From NCBI GenBank assembly GCA_963576725.1, contig OY755252.1, positions 51,733,059-51,797,058 of the forward strand: a DNA stretch of 64,000 nucleotides, in the 5' to 3' direction. Under the pieces are notes generated by a model that was not told the origin of the DNA, ran no database searches, and saw nothing but the letters and a program-made list of their open reading frames with translations. Every line of letters begins with the position of its first letter. The stretch's first letter is position 1. Below are positions 1 through 10,824 of the stretch, one piece after another. This DNA comes from Azorinus chamasolen (lineage: Eukaryota; Mollusca; Bivalvia; Cardiida; Solecurtidae). Position numbers and translations under genes: made by a program.

Positions 1-430
1 AATGATTTTAACAGGGTTTGAAACATTAATGGGATAACCCCTTAAAACACCATGAAATATCATGGCCATTAATAATACTTGTAAAGGCATTAAAAAAGAA
101 AGAAAATATTATCATAAAGTTAATGGCAATGAAAAAACCATGAAATCCTGTTTTAATCTTTTTTAACCTGTTTATTAACACCCATTAATTGCATCCAACT
201 CTCTTTAATGGCCATGAATATCCAAGCCACTTTTATTCATGCCCATTAACTGTTTCGAACTTTCTTTAATGACCATGAAAAAGAAAAACTTGAATTTTTA
301 ATGCCAATTGAAGTTATGATTCTTGTTATTATATATATAAAGATGTCAATACATTCTTGCAGAATGATTATTTAATGGTCTTCATATTATTAATGCCCAT
401 TAAAATAATAAAAAAAGATAAGATACAAAA
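1..430. repeat. AT-rich dispersed repeat with TTAATGG/CCATTAA words
   Basis: The stretch is dominated by 'ttaatggc', 'gcccattaa' and 'accatgaaa' words on both strands and has no open frame. The same vocabulary returns at 4690-4860 and 57250-57320, so this is a dispersed family rather than simple AT-rich DNA. The left edge is cut by the window. No coding or terminal-repeat signal was seen. Confidence 0.5.
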
Positions 431-497
431 ACAAAACAAAACTAATTCAAATTGAAGATGACTTGGACAACAGAAACTTCAAAAAATGTAGCTTTGA

Positions 498-577
498 AAC
501 CAGTGTATGTGATAAATAGACCGTTAATTTGCTCCCTTTTTTTTCAAGAGCAAAATGGTCTGTTTATCATTGGTTTA
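498..577. repeat. Imperfect hairpin related to MITE-D
   Basis: The arm 'aaaccagtg...tgataaatagacc...tttgctc' is answered by 'gagcaaaatggtctgtttatcattggttt', giving arms of about 28 bp with a few mismatches. The words 'gataaataga' and 'tttgctcc' match the palindromic unit of the array at 15.66-17.34 kb, so this is probably a diverged single copy. Confidence 0.5.
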
Positions 578-677
578 TAAGTAGTTATAATTACCTCCCT
601 TTATTTGTAAAAGAACATACTGTTATAACAAATACATTCGTAATGAGAAATAAAGCAAATTAATCACCAATATATAA

Positions 678-746
678 ACTAGAGGTTTTTGTCACAAAAA
701 CGGATGTCTCCCCTCTAATAAAAACAATATGTAAAGGGAAATCACT
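678..746 (+). mobile_element. HLE 5'-end fragment
   Basis: The words 'gatgtctcccctc' and 'aaaacaatatgt' match the vocabulary of the HLE terminus at 4330-4375. The piece stops where the next HLE starts at 747. Fragment only; no array or hairpin is present. Confidence 0.35.
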
Positions 747-1314
747 AACAAGAGTACCGCATACGGTACATAATACGCCCACTTGCAAACTTTCTCTGAT
801 TCAACATGCCTTATAAGTGTTGACATTTTCTAATCTGTGCTTCAGATCTTGATTTCCATATTAAGGTGATACTATTTTTAAAAAATTGAAGTGAATAACT
901 TATTAAATAAAAAAGTTACAGCTAATCCTCATATTTGCAGATTTTTGAAAAGTGCAACGGCCATTATAAACTCTGTAAAAACAAACTGAATGAACCTCAA
1001 AATAAACTCAGCTTCAGATTTTGTTGCTTAAAACATTTCTGTTAAGTTTCATTTATATCATTTTAATAGTTTTCCCAGAAAACAAGAGACAAACTAAAAG
1101 CTGACCGACAAACAAAGCAACAAACACACAAAGTTCAAGGACCATAACTTTAGAATAAAATGACTTACCAAACACCCCGCAATATAATTATGTGAAAATT
1201 CATATTAAGGTTTAACCATATAAAAAAAATGAAGTAAATATCATTTCAAATGAAAAAGTTATGGCCTTCCTCATATATATTTGCATAGATTTGCATTATT
1301 TCTTTTAAGTGCAA

Positions 1315-2760
1315 GGGCCATAACTCCGAAATGACAAATCAAATGAACCTCAGAATTGACTTAGCTTCAGGTCTTGATGCATTAAACATGTGTGTGAAGT
1401 TTCATTAATATCTGTCAAACAGTTTTCCCAGGAAACAGCGGACAAACTATATGCATATATTTGCATTATATTTTAAGTAAAAGGGCCATAACTCTGAAAT
1501 GAAAAATCAAATGATCCTCAGAATCAACTCAGCTTCAGATCTTGATGCATTAAACATTTGTGTGAAGTTTCATTAATATCTCTCAAATAGTTTTCCCAGA
1601 AAACAGCGGACAAACTATTCGCGTCTATTTACATTATTTTTTAAGTAAAAGGGCCATAACTCCGAAACGACAAATCAAATGAACCTCAGAATTGACTCAG
1701 CTTCAGATCTTGATGCATTAAACATTTGTGTGAAGTTTCATTAATATCTCTCAAATAGTTTTCCCAGAAAACAGCGGACAAACTATATGCATATATTTGC
1801 ATTATTTTTTAAGTAAAAGGGCCATAACTCTGAAATGAAAAATCAAATGAACCTCAGAATTGACTCAGCTTCAGATCTTGATGCATTAAACATGTGTGTG
1901 AAGTTTCATTAATATCTCTCAAATAGTTTCCCAGAAAACAGCGGACAAACTATTTGCATGTATTTACATTATTTTTTAAGTAAAAGGGCCATAACTCCGA
2001 AACGACAAATCAAATGAACCTCAGAATTGACTCAGCTTCAGATCTTGATGCATTAAACATTTGTGTGAAGTTTCATTAATATCTCTCAAATAGTTTTCCC
2101 AGAAAACAGCGGACAAACTATATGCATATATTTGCATTATTTTTTAAGTAAAAGGGCCATAACTCTGAAATGAAAAATCAAATGAACCTCAGAATCAACT
2201 CAGCTTCAGATCTTGATGCATTAAACATGTGTGTGAAGTTTCATTAATATCTCTCAAACAGTTTCCCAGAAAACAGCGGACAAACTATTTGCATGTATTT
2301 GCATTATTTTTTAAGGACAAGGGCCATAACTCCGAAACGAAAAATCAAATGATCCTCAGAATCAACTCAGCTTCAGATCTTGATGCATTAAACATTTGTG
2401 TGAAGTTTCATTAATATCTCTCAAATAGTTTTCCCAGAAAATAGCGGACAAATTATTTGCATGTATTTACATTATTTTTTAAGGACAAGGGCCATAACTC
2501 CGAAACGACAAATCAAATGAACCTCAGAATCGACTCAGCTTCAGATCTTGATGCATTAAACATTTGTGTGAAGTTTCATTAATATTTCTAATATAGTTTT
2601 CCCAGAAAACAGCGGACAAACTATTTGCATTTTTTAAGGACAAGGGCCATAACTCCGAAACGAAAAATCAAATGAACCTCAGAATCAACTCAGCTTCAGA
2701 TCTTGATACATTAAACATTTATGTGAAGTTTCATTAATATCTGTCAAACAGTTTTCCGAG
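1315..2760. repeat. Tandem array, about 168 bp x 9
   Basis: The anchor 'gggccataactc' occurs at 1315, 1483, 1651, 1819, 1986, 2153, 2321, 2489 and 2644. Spacings are 167-168 bp except the last (155), which lacks part of the 'tatttgcattatttttt' segment. Two unit subtypes alternate: one with 'tgcatatatttgcat', the other with 'gcatgtatttacat'. Alternation suggests that some steps amplified two units together. Confidence 0.9.
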
Positions 2761-2788
2761 AAAACTGCGGACAAACAAAATGTTGACG

Positions 2789-2832
2789 GACGAACGAACG
2801 AACGAACGAACGAACGAACGGACGGACGGACA
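2789..2832. repeat. (ACGA)n/(ACGG)n microsatellite of the HLE
   Basis: About seven 'cgaa' units pass into 'cggacgga'. It lies between the tandem core and the terminal hairpin, the usual HLE position. Confidence 0.9.
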
Positions 2833-2934
2833 GGGCCACGCCAATATACGACCACCTTTATTAGGTGGGCGTATAAAAATGTTATGGACTTGATGATTGA
2901 TACTTCCCCTCATTATGCGCTTTCCACACCACAT

Positions 2935-4375
2935 TTTTCAAGAAGAAAATGATAACAGCTAATAACTTAAAAAATATTGATACCAGAGTTATGGCCTTTG
3001 TGCATGATGCTTACTTTCATCATGCTCTTTCCATAAATGAAATGTCATTCCAATAGCATCAGTCCAACAGGAGTTATTGATCGGACAAAAAATGTAACAA
3101 AGGGCAATAACTCCAAAAGTATTGAAGCCAGAGTTATGGCCTTTGTTCATGACACTTTCTCTCATCATGCTCTTTCCATGTATATAGTTTCAATACAATG
3201 GCAAGAGCCATGTAGGAGTTATCGTCCGGACAAGAAAACGCTAAACAAATGTACAAGGGGCAATAACTAAATTTATTGAAGCCAGAGTTATGGACCTTAT
3301 GCATGACACTTTCTCTTATCATGATCAATCCATATATGAAGTTTCACTCCAATGGCATGTGCCATATAGGAGTTATCATCCTGACAAAAAATTGTGTGTT
3401 TTTTTTACAAAGGGCAATAACTCCAGTATTAGTGAAGCCAGAGTTATGGACCTTGAGCATGACACTTTCTCTTATCATGATCTTTCCATGTATGAAGTTT
3501 CAATCCAATGGCATGAGCCATATAGGAGTTATCGCCTGGACAAAAAATTTGTTGAAAAAAATACAAGGGCAATAACTCCATTATTAATGAAGCCAGAGTT
3601 ATGGACCTTGTGTATGACACTTCCTCTCATCATGATCTTTCCATATATGAAGTTTCAATCCAATAGCATGAGCCATATAGGAGTTATCGTCCGGACAAAA
3701 AAGTGTGCCTTTTTTTACAAGGGGCAATAACTCCTATATTAGTGAAGCCAGAGTTATGGACCTTGTGCATGACACTTCCTCTCATTATGCTCTTTCCATA
3801 TATGAAGTTTCAATCAACTGGCATCAGGCATATTGAAGTTATCGTCCGGACAAAAAAGTGTGATTTTTTTACAAGGGGCAATAACTCCTATATTAGTGAA
3901 GCCAGAGTTATGGACCTTGTGCATGACACTTCCTTTCATTATGCTCTTTCCATATAATTATGAAGTTTCAATCAACTGGCATCAGGCATATTGAAGTTAT
4001 CGTCCGGACAAAAAGTGTGACGAACAGACGGATGGACATCCTAACAAATGGGTAGTTGTGTGACTTTTTCCTTTGATCTTTTCTTGTGGGACTAGTCCCA
4101 CAAGTAAAACTATTTTTGGCTCTAACTTTGGAATAGAATGATCTGGAAGCTAACCCTAACCCTATGTCCCACAACTGGCCAGGTTAATGTCACAAGAAAT
4201 GGCCAGGTTAATGTCACAAGAGATGGCCAGGTTAATGATTTTACTTGTGCGACTAGTTAGAAAAAGTCACACAACTACCCTTTGGTGAGTGCGGACGGAC
4301 GGACAGACGGACGGACAGACAACTCTCACGAAAACAATATGTCTCCCCCATATAAATATGGGGGGAGACATAATA
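2935..4375 (+). mobile_element. HLE with 155-bp core, invaded by a foldback MITE
   Basis: The core unit anchor 'gggcaataac' occurs at 3102, 3258, 3412, 3567, 3722 and 3876. Each unit reads 'gccagagttatgg..cttgtgcatgacacttcctctcatcatg'. After the core come microsatellite traces, the foldback MITE at 4050-4280, more ACGG repeats, and a terminal hairpin 'tgtctcccccatata' / 'tatggggggagaca'. The 5' end is not clear; the sequence after 2880 may lack it. The several ORFs of 64-146 aa here follow the repeat period and are not genes. Confidence 0.65.
4050..4280. mobile_element. Foldback MITE, copy 1 (21-bp perfect TIRs)
   Basis: The ends are perfect inverted repeats: the left reads 'gggtagttgtgtgacttttt' plus C, and the right is its reverse complement. 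An inner pair, left 'gactagtcccacaagtaaaa' and right 'ttttacttgtgcgactag', extends the foldback. A 22-bp perfect palindrome centred on actagt lies at 4083-4104. Inside are telomere-like 'ctaaccctaaccct' and a doubled 'ggccaggttaatgtcacaag'. A second copy is at 50828-51064. The flanks 'ctaacaaat' and 'tttggtgagtgcggac' are shared by both copies, so the mobile unit may be somewhat larger than the TIRs. Confidence 0.75.
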
Positions 4376-4689
4376 AGTAAGTACAGTGAAAAGGTAAATC
4401 ATTATTTTTTCAAAATGTTGGTTTAATATGGATGTATATTCAAACCCATTCTCTATGTTTTGTATAAGTAGTTGTTGGCTCATGAATGTTAACATTATTC
4501 TTGATATGCCAGCTCCATGCTGTTTGTACAGATCTACTTTCTGTTTGGAGAAGTCTGGCATACAATTTTTTATGATCTATAAACGCTTCTTGTGCTGCTT
4601 ACAGCGCCATCAAGCGTCTAATAAAATAACACAGGTGGTAACAGGTTTTTCAGGGATTTTTAAGGATGCCATTAAAAGACATTAAATAG
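4376..4689. other. No recognisable feature
   Basis: Unique-looking AT-rich sequence. Two short overlapping ORFs on opposite strands lack splice signals or recognisable motifs. Confidence 0.4.
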
Positions 4690-4860
4690 TGACCATTAAA
4701 ATGCCATCAAAGGTTTACCTGTTAATGGGTCATTTTAATGGTGTACCATGAAAACTAGATGGAAAAAAAACTAATAAGAATTTAATGGGTTTTTTTTAAA
4801 AAAAAATGTTTTAATGACAATTTAATGGCAATGGCATGCAGTAGTGTCATAGGTGATGAA
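4690..4860. repeat. TTAATGG repeat, copy 2
   Basis: It contains 'ttttaatgacaatttaatgg' and 'caatggcatgcagtagtg', which recur almost unchanged at 57258-57320. It shares vocabulary with 1-430. Confidence 0.6.
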
Positions 4861-5734
4861 AATAGGCCAAGCAAATTTTTCGTATTATTATCGCATTAAG
4901 AAATGAATACGTTATTGATACTAAATAGCAGATCTTTTCGAATTTCTAGTGCAATAGTCTTGCCACAGGTGTTTGTAGAAATATTTCAGTAAATGAGTCC
5001 TCACAGTAATCTCCCTTGCCATTTCGTGCTTCAGCATAGAGATTAGGGGAGACAACTGTGTTGGAGGTTGTAAATGCACATTCCAATGTATTGTTTTTGG
5101 TTAAATGCCGATTTTAAGCTAGTTTTAAGAAATAACGTTTTAAAGCTAGTTTTAAGAAATAATGTATACTTGTTTTTTTAAAGTATGGCCCACTTGAGAG
5201 TTAAAGAATCCTGATCGACATGAAGCCAGCAAGGAGATTTTCATTTCAACGGAACCGACAACTTCACGGAGATCACTCCGTAACAAAGAAATATTTTGCA
5301 TTACAACTTCGAAACAGAAAGAAGTAATGTCATTTGTTATCGAATACTTTTGCATTATGTGTTTTTCTATTACCAAACTGTGATCAGATTGTCCTTGATA
5401 TATTGACTTGTTTAACGATTGGGCGAAAGTTTTAGTAATCTAAAAGTAGAACAGAAATGAAAGTACTGAATGTACTCTTCCGAGGTTTGTTTCTACTAAA
5501 CAGATTGGCTTGTGCTTATGGGTTAATTGCATTAACTCTTTCCCCTCTTTTTCTTGCAGATTCACGTAAGAAATAAAGACTGCATGAATAGTTATTCTAT
5601 ATTGTATGTAAGTAAAAGTAAATTCCTCCATTCTGGTTAACATATTTGAATCCTGGCAGTCGAATGACAACTTGCAATATATGCAAAAGCAAAATAAGCT
5701 GACTAAACAATTGCAAACCTTAACCCTTTACTAA
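4861..5734. other. No recognisable feature
   Basis: No repeat of the window's main families was found. At 5540-5575 a good 3' splice signal ('cctctttttcttgcag') is followed only six bases later by a 5' splice signal ('gtaagaaa'); taken as chance. A minus-strand ORF of 74 aa at 5152-5376 has no identifiable domain. Confidence 0.4.
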
Positions 5735-6812
5735 AACAAGAGGGCTATGATGGCCCTGAAATCGCTCATCAGACAATCAGGAGAAGATTTTCAAAGTTTT
5801 CACTATATATGCTTCTATAGAAAGGAGCAGGGCCAATTTTGACCCCAGGAGGGGTAATTTATATAACTTTTGTAGAGGACCTGAACATGATGCTATGTGC
5901 CAAATATGTAAGTTGAGAACCATCCAGTTTCAGGAGAAGATTTTCAAAGTTTTCACTATATATTTCTATTGAAAAATGGCCATCCCTGGGCGGGGCCCAT
6001 TTTGACCCCAGGGGTATAATTTATATAACTTTTATAGAGGACCTGAAACTAATGTTATGTGCCAAATATGAAAGCTTAGAACCTTCCAGTTTCAGGAAAC
6101 GATGTTTCTATTGAAAAATTGCCACCCCTGGGGCGGGGCCAATTTTGACCCCCAGAGGCATAATTCAAATAATTTTTCTAGAGGACTTGAACATGATGTT
6201 ATGTGCCAAATATGAAAGCTAAGAACCTTCCAGTTTCAGAGGAGAAGATTTTCAAAGTTTTCACTATATGTTTCTTTTGAAAACTGGCCACCCCTGGGGC
6301 GGGGCCAATTTTGATCCCAGGGACATAATTTATATTACTTTTGTAGAGGACCTAAACATGATGCTATGTACCAAATATGAAAGCTGAGAACTTTCTAGTT
6401 TCAGAGGAGAAGATTTTCAAAGTTTGCACTATATGTTGCTATTGAAAACTGGCCATCCCTGGGGTGGGGCCAATTTTGACCCCAGGAGCATAATTTATAT
6501 AGCTTTTGTACAGGACCTGAACATGATGCTATGTGCCAAATATGAATTCTAGTTTCAGAAGAAGTTTTACTATATGTAACCTCTGGGACGGGGCCAATTT
6601 TGACCCCAGGGGCATAATTCATATAACTTTTGTAGAGAACCTGAATATGATGCTATGTGCCAAAGATGAAAGCTGAGAACTCTGTAGATTCAGAGGAGAA
6701 GATTTTTAAAGGTTCAAATTGTTGACGACAGACAACGAACACCGCCGGACAACGGATATCAGGCGATCACAAAAGCTCAGCCTGAGCACTTTGTACTCTG
6801 GTGAGCTAAAAA
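5735..6812 (+). mobile_element. HLE, AAGAGGG type, six core units
   Basis: The 5' end is 'aacaagagggctatgatggc', with an inverted gggc-atgat-gccc core, then 'ctgaaatcgctca'. Core units carry 'gaggacctgaacatgatgct' and 'ggggcggggccaattttgac' at 5875, 6037, 6181, 6346, 6511 and 6635 (mostly 144-165 bp apart). The 3' end 'aggcgatcacaaaagctca' leads into a hairpin and finishes 'ggtgagctaaaaa'. Four other members lie at 15141, 44579, 48412 and 57112. Confidence 0.75.
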
Positions 6813-6959
6813 TACGCCTTTATACGACTTTGTAAACAGAGTTTGTTTATAAAATTATAATAGATCTGCTTCTAATTCCTCCAAAAATCATGTGAATATA
6901 TGAAATTATAAAATTCAGCTAATAACTAGAACTATCACTAAAGGTGATGAATACTCTTG
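6813..6959. other. Spacer, nothing recognised
   Basis: Short AT-rich stretch between two elements. Confidence 0.3.
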
Positions 6960-7620
6960 CACGGCAGCTTTGGTTGCAAATCCAAGTTTGTGACACCAAG
7001 TACCAATTGTGTAACAGGACTAAAACAGAAAAATACTTGAAGTTCAAGCGGATACAGTTCTGTAATGCTTGCAACTAAACATATGATAATTGTGTCTTGT
7101 ACATAATATGCTATTCATGGTTATTATGTATGGCAAGTATCAATTCAATAACTTTAAAATTGAAGGAGGAGTGTGCGACACCAACACCCCATGTTTCATG
7201 CCAAAATGACAAAAAATACTTAAAGTTCAAAAGGGGATAATTCTGCAATGCCCAGTGCTAAACTGATGAAAAGTGTGTATTGCACATCTACTATTCATGG
7301 TTATAATGTATACCAAAATATAAACCTGAAGGATAATTTTGCGCCTCAAACTCATATCCCATGTTTCATGCAAAAATAAAAAAAATATTCAAAGCTCAAG
7401 GGGAGGTAATTCTGTAATGCCCAGCAATTAACACATGAAAATTGCGTCTTGCAGATATACCATTTGTGGTTATTATGTATAGCAAATATATATTCGATAA
7501 CTTTAAAACTGAAGAAGGTCACGATTCCACCTAACCATGTTCAAATGCGGATGGACGAGCGGACCAAACGAGCGCCGGACAGAGTGATTCCAGTATAACC
7601 CCACACACATGTTCTCGGGT

Positions 7621-7658
<38 letters not shown>

Positions 7659-7660
7659 GG
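6960..7660 (+). mobile_element. HLE-like element with three units of 170-182 bp
   Basis: Units start near 7032, 7214 and 7384 with 'aatacttgaagttcaag' and contain 'attctgcaatgcccag' and 'ctattcatggttattatgta'. The tail contains 'gcggatggacgagcggacc', then 'ccacacacatgttctcgggtgg', the normal place of a 3' hairpin, which here runs into a (GT)n tract. Confidence 0.5.
7622..7656. repeat. (GT)n microsatellite
   Basis: About 17 uninterrupted GT units, followed by G and T runs. Confidence 0.95.
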
Positions 7661-8283
7661 TTTTTTGTTTTTTTTATAAATATTCAATACCTGAATATGC
7701 AAGGAGGTTAAGCCAATGTCTCTCAGATTTTGCAACCCACTTGTGACCCAAATCTTGGCCAGTATCTCTCAAATTAAGCATCCAAACTGAGACCCATGTC
7801 TTGTCTAATCTTTCACACTACTACCTCTCATTTGACTCAAACCTTAGAAAATTCTCTCAAACTTTGTGTGTTTCATGTAATTCCAGTCTAAGCCAATACC
7901 TCTCTGAATTTGTATCCATCTTAGCAAATGGCTAGAAGATTCTGTATCTCAAAATTGATGTGATGCTATTTTAAGCAAACATTTTTCAGACACTGCATCT
8001 CAAGTGTTTCAATTGTGTAACCAATTTTTAGCAATTGTTTCACAGATTCTGCATTTACCTAAGAGCTAAATGTTGGGTAATTTCTGTCCGAATATATTCA
8101 ATAATTAAAGCATATAGTGCTTCATGACCCCTTACTTCATGAATATATAATGTAATATTCTGCAGGGTTGTGACCTGCACCAGTTATATATAGTAGATTA
8201 ATGCTTTGCATACTTGGGACAATTTGTGATTACCAATTCAAACAGTTTGGATTTCACATCTAATCTGACACTGGTTGCATTGT
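7661..8283. repeat. Diffuse 'ctctcaaa' repeat region
   Basis: Phrases such as 'gccagtatctctcaaatt', 'aaattctctcaaactttg' and 'gccaatacctctctgaattt' recur at irregular intervals of about 60-100 bp, suggesting a much-diverged short tandem repeat. Nothing coding. Confidence 0.35.
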
Positions 8284-8495
8284 TTAATCCTTTTCCTCAT
8301 ATAAGCGCTTTTCATGCATTTGCAAACAGAGTAGACCCAGTTCAAATAGCTCCTATAATAGGAGCCGTCTGATCACGGTCTGCTCTGTTTCTTATGGAAT
8401 TTTTAAATGTGATTAATGTACCATTATACACATTCAGCTAATAGATATTCATGACATCATTATTTCTTATATGAATATTGAACAGGTAAAGAAAC
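8284..8495 (-). mobile_element. MITE-A copy 1
   Basis: MITE-A is the commonest family here. Intact copies of about 205-295 bp start TTAACCCTTT and end AAAGGGTTAA; the duplicated TTAA and the CCC-starting TIR are what piggyBac-type MITEs show (Kolobok is an alternative). The middle is a hairpin 'gcaaacagagtagaccc' / 'gggtctgctctgtttgc' around 'gctcctataggagc'. This copy has 'ttaatccttttcctcat' at its left end and a decayed right end ('gaacaggtaaag'). Confidence 0.75.
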
Positions 8496-8517
8496 ATTTC
8501 AGTCCATCAATACAACT

Positions 8518-8718
8518 TTCTACACCTTTGAAAACAGGCTAGACCCAGAATTTATAGGAGCTGTCAGATCAGGGTCTACTCTGTTTGCTTATAACATAAT
8601 GTAGATATGATTCTATACTTTTATCTGTCATGGCCAAAAGGTCCCGTCTCCATGTACTATTATAACAATTGATCTAATTAATATTCATGAGGTCATTATT
8701 CCTTACATGAATATGAAA
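8518..8718 (-). mobile_element. MITE-A copy 2, left end lost
   Basis: It begins inside the family at 'ctacacctttg', keeps the central hairpin in reduced form and the right end 'tccttacatgaatatgaaag', and ends with 'ggttaag'. Confidence 0.65.
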
Positions 8719-9347
8719 GGGTTAAGATGATTGGTTGTCTCATCAGGATTCAAACTGTCTCATGAATATACATAGACTGCCAGTTTTAAAGAAAAGAAAG
8801 AAAATTATCTTTGAAAATTGAAGGGACTATTTTTTGCAGAAAACATTGCCCAGGCTGCTAAAAGCTACACTTTTCTAATAATTTCAAAGTTGTTATTTCA
8901 TTTCCTATTTCTTCAATTTCTTTCTGATATGCATAGGCCCAGATAAGATACGTAAACTAAAACATTTTCAAGAATAACTCCTTTATTTCTCCATCAAAAC
9001 CTATGTTGTGGTCTCTGTTTGGTGAAGAAATTACGATTTAGTATCTGAATACTCACCTTTATAAATGAATCTGGATAAAGCATCAAAGCACCCTAGCATT
9101 GGCATTAGCAAACAGTGTAGACCCAGTAGCCCTCTGATCAGGGTCTGAACTGTTTGCAGTTTACACAATATATATTTTTTAAAACCAACTTTTGATTGGG
9201 ACATTTTTGGAATGAAATAAAAGAAATGAATAAACGTAAAAATTATGTACCTTTTTTGTTAGAGATGGGATATATAAATTTATTAAAGTTGCAGTCAATA
9301 ATTGAGCAGCAGACCAATGAGCAGAGGACAAAATTACTTAGCTTCAT
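8719..9347. other. Mostly unassigned; short hairpins
   Basis: At 8992-9040 'tttctccatcaaaacctatg' / 'gtttggtgaagaaatt' is a shortened MITE-E hairpin. At 9105-9165 'gcaaacagtgtagaccc' / 'gggtctgaactgtttgc' is a MITE-B core fragment. The rest shows nothing. Confidence 0.45.
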
Positions 9348-9598
9348 ATACTTTCCCTCATATAAGCCTTTTCATGCATTTGCAACGAGAGCAGACCCAG
9401 ATTGGATGGCTGCTATACTATAGGAGCCATCTGATCAGGGTCTGCTCTGATTGCTTTTCACATGATGATAAATCTGATTCTACAGCCTATGTCAAAGTAA
9501 AACATTTCCTTGAAAGTTTATAATACATGTGTATAAAAGTTCAGCTAGTAAATAATACATGATGTCAGTATTTCTTAAGATGAATATTGAACAGGGAA
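9348..9598 (-). mobile_element. MITE-A copy 3
   Basis: It runs from 'ctttccctcatataagcc' through a hairpin with 'gctgctatactataggagcc' to 'gatgaatattgaacaggga'. Both terminal TTAA are degraded. Two ORFs of 73-75 aa crossing it are coincidental. Confidence 0.7.
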
Positions 9599-9607
9599 TT
9601 TTTAAGG

Positions 9608-9730
9608 CTAACCTTTGAATGTGGTACATGACTGTGTTAAATGGCATTTGCAAACAATGAAGATCTAGATTAGCAGGTTGCTATAGCAACCCCTCAATCA
9701 GGTTCTGTACTATTTGCTTTTTATAATCTT
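9608..9730. mobile_element. MITE-B fragment
   Basis: MITE-B is a cousin of MITE-A: 'taa[c/a]cctttgaatgtg' end, 'ggcatttgcaaacaatg' stem and a central hairpin, here 'gcaggttgctatagcaacccc'. The right end is not recognisable. Confidence 0.5.
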
Positions 9731-10039
9731 ATATCAAATAAAATCCTTTCATAGTGAAAGGTACCTAACATGATAAACTGATGGGCCAATCAACATTGAA
9801 ACTCAGCATTGAGACAGTTAATGATATGAGGTAGCCAAGCAATGCTAGCAGATTACTGTGAATGGTCCCTTACGGCCTGCAACTCTTTTGACTTAATTGG
9901 CCAAAGCTCATATTCCACGTCTGGCCAAATCAGGAGAACATTATAGCGGTCAGCCAGATGAAATATTATGCCATAAGTTCCAGTGGTCCAAACAATATTT
10001 CTGCATTACTTTCAAAAAGTATTAGCCATTGACATGCTT
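9731..10039. other. No recognisable feature
   Basis: Unique-looking sequence without repeats, ORFs or splice signals of note. Confidence 0.4.
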
Positions 10040-10301
10040 TCAACCCTTTACTCAATGAATATTTATGTAAGGAATAATGACATCATGAATATTAATTAGA
10101 TTAGTTGTTATAATAGCACATAGACACAGGAATATTTGACCATGGCAGAAACTGAAGAATCAGATCTATATATTTTCATAAGCAAACAGATCCGATCCTA
10201 TAGGAGCTGTCTGATCAGGGTCTACTCCTATAGGAGCCATCTGATCAGGGTCTGCTGTTTGCAAAGGCATACCAAAGCGTATTTATGGAATAAAGGGTTA
10301 A
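10040..10301 (+). mobile_element. MITE-A copy 4, duplicated loop
   Basis: Left end 'aaccctttactcaatgaata', right end 'tatttatggaataaagggtt'. The segment 'cctataggagc[t/c][g/a]tctgatcagggtct' is present twice in direct order at 10197-10256, so the central hairpin has undergone a 38-bp tandem duplication. Confidence 0.8.
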
Positions 10302-10336
10302 CAATCCTCACATTATTCACACATTGGCCGCTCCTT

Positions 10337-10714
10337 CAACCCTTACATCATAAATATTCCTGTAATTCTTGTAAGAACTGACCAAGTCAGAAAGGGTCTC
10401 ATATAATACCGTCAGATGAAACTCTCTGCACCAGAGGACGAAAAAAAAATGGACAACGTGACAGATGGACAGACAGGGTGACTACTGTAGGACACCCACA
10501 CAAGCTGTCAGTGGGCCCTAATAATGACATCATGAGTATTTTTATGACATAAGAATACAGATGTTTTCATTGTTTTGGGCTATGATAGAATCAGACCTAT
10601 ATTATTTTATAAACAGAGCAGAACCTGATCAGACAGCTCCTACAGGAGCCACCTGATCGGGGTCTACTCTGTTTGCAAAAGCAATAAAATACATATATAC
10701 TGGTGTTAAGGGTT
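10337..10714 (+). mobile_element. MITE-A copy 5 interrupted by a 130-bp insertion
   Basis: The left end 'caacccttacatcataaata' breaks off at about 10368 and resumes at about 10502 with 'aataatgacatcatgag'. Between them is foreign sequence with 'ggacaacgtgacagatggac' and 'gggtgactactgtaggacac', resembling an HLE microsatellite tail. The copy then runs through a good central hairpin to 'ggtgttaagggttatt'. Confidence 0.6.
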
Positions 10715-10824
10715 ATTAAATTTCAAGTACAGAAGTGAGCCATATCATAAAATAGTGCACTGCATGTGAATGTCAATTCTTGTTGCTTTCATGAAAATCA
10801 ATATTTAAAAGGGCCATAACTCTG

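Larger units (their letters stand above)
747..2880 (+). mobile_element. HLE with nine 168-bp core units
   Basis: The element starts with 'aacaagagtaccgcatacgg', which contains the small palindrome taccgcatacggta. It passes through diverged unique sequence (about 790-1300), a tandem core, an (ACGA)n/(ACGG)n microsatellite, and ends in a hairpin with arms ccacct/aggtgg followed by 'gggcgtataaaaat'. This order is that of bivalve pearl-type elements, which are regarded as non-autonomous Helentron/Helitron derivatives. No replicase or helicase coding sequence is present, so movement would depend on proteins supplied elsewhere. Small ORFs here are read-through of the array. Confidence 0.7.

Noticed and set aside
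3276..3957. ORFs of 99-146 aa as genes
   Set aside because: They follow the 155-bp HLE period and overlap each other in several frames.
4140..4165. Interstitial telomere repeat
   Set aside because: Only two TAACCC steps inside a foldback MITE, present in the same form in its second copy.
747..4375. Autonomous Helitron/Helentron
   Set aside because: No Rep or helicase coding sequence on either strand; only non-autonomous structure is present.
5540..5575. Six-base micro-exon
   Set aside because: Acceptor and donor signals six bases apart without any neighbouring exon; chance is the simpler explanation.
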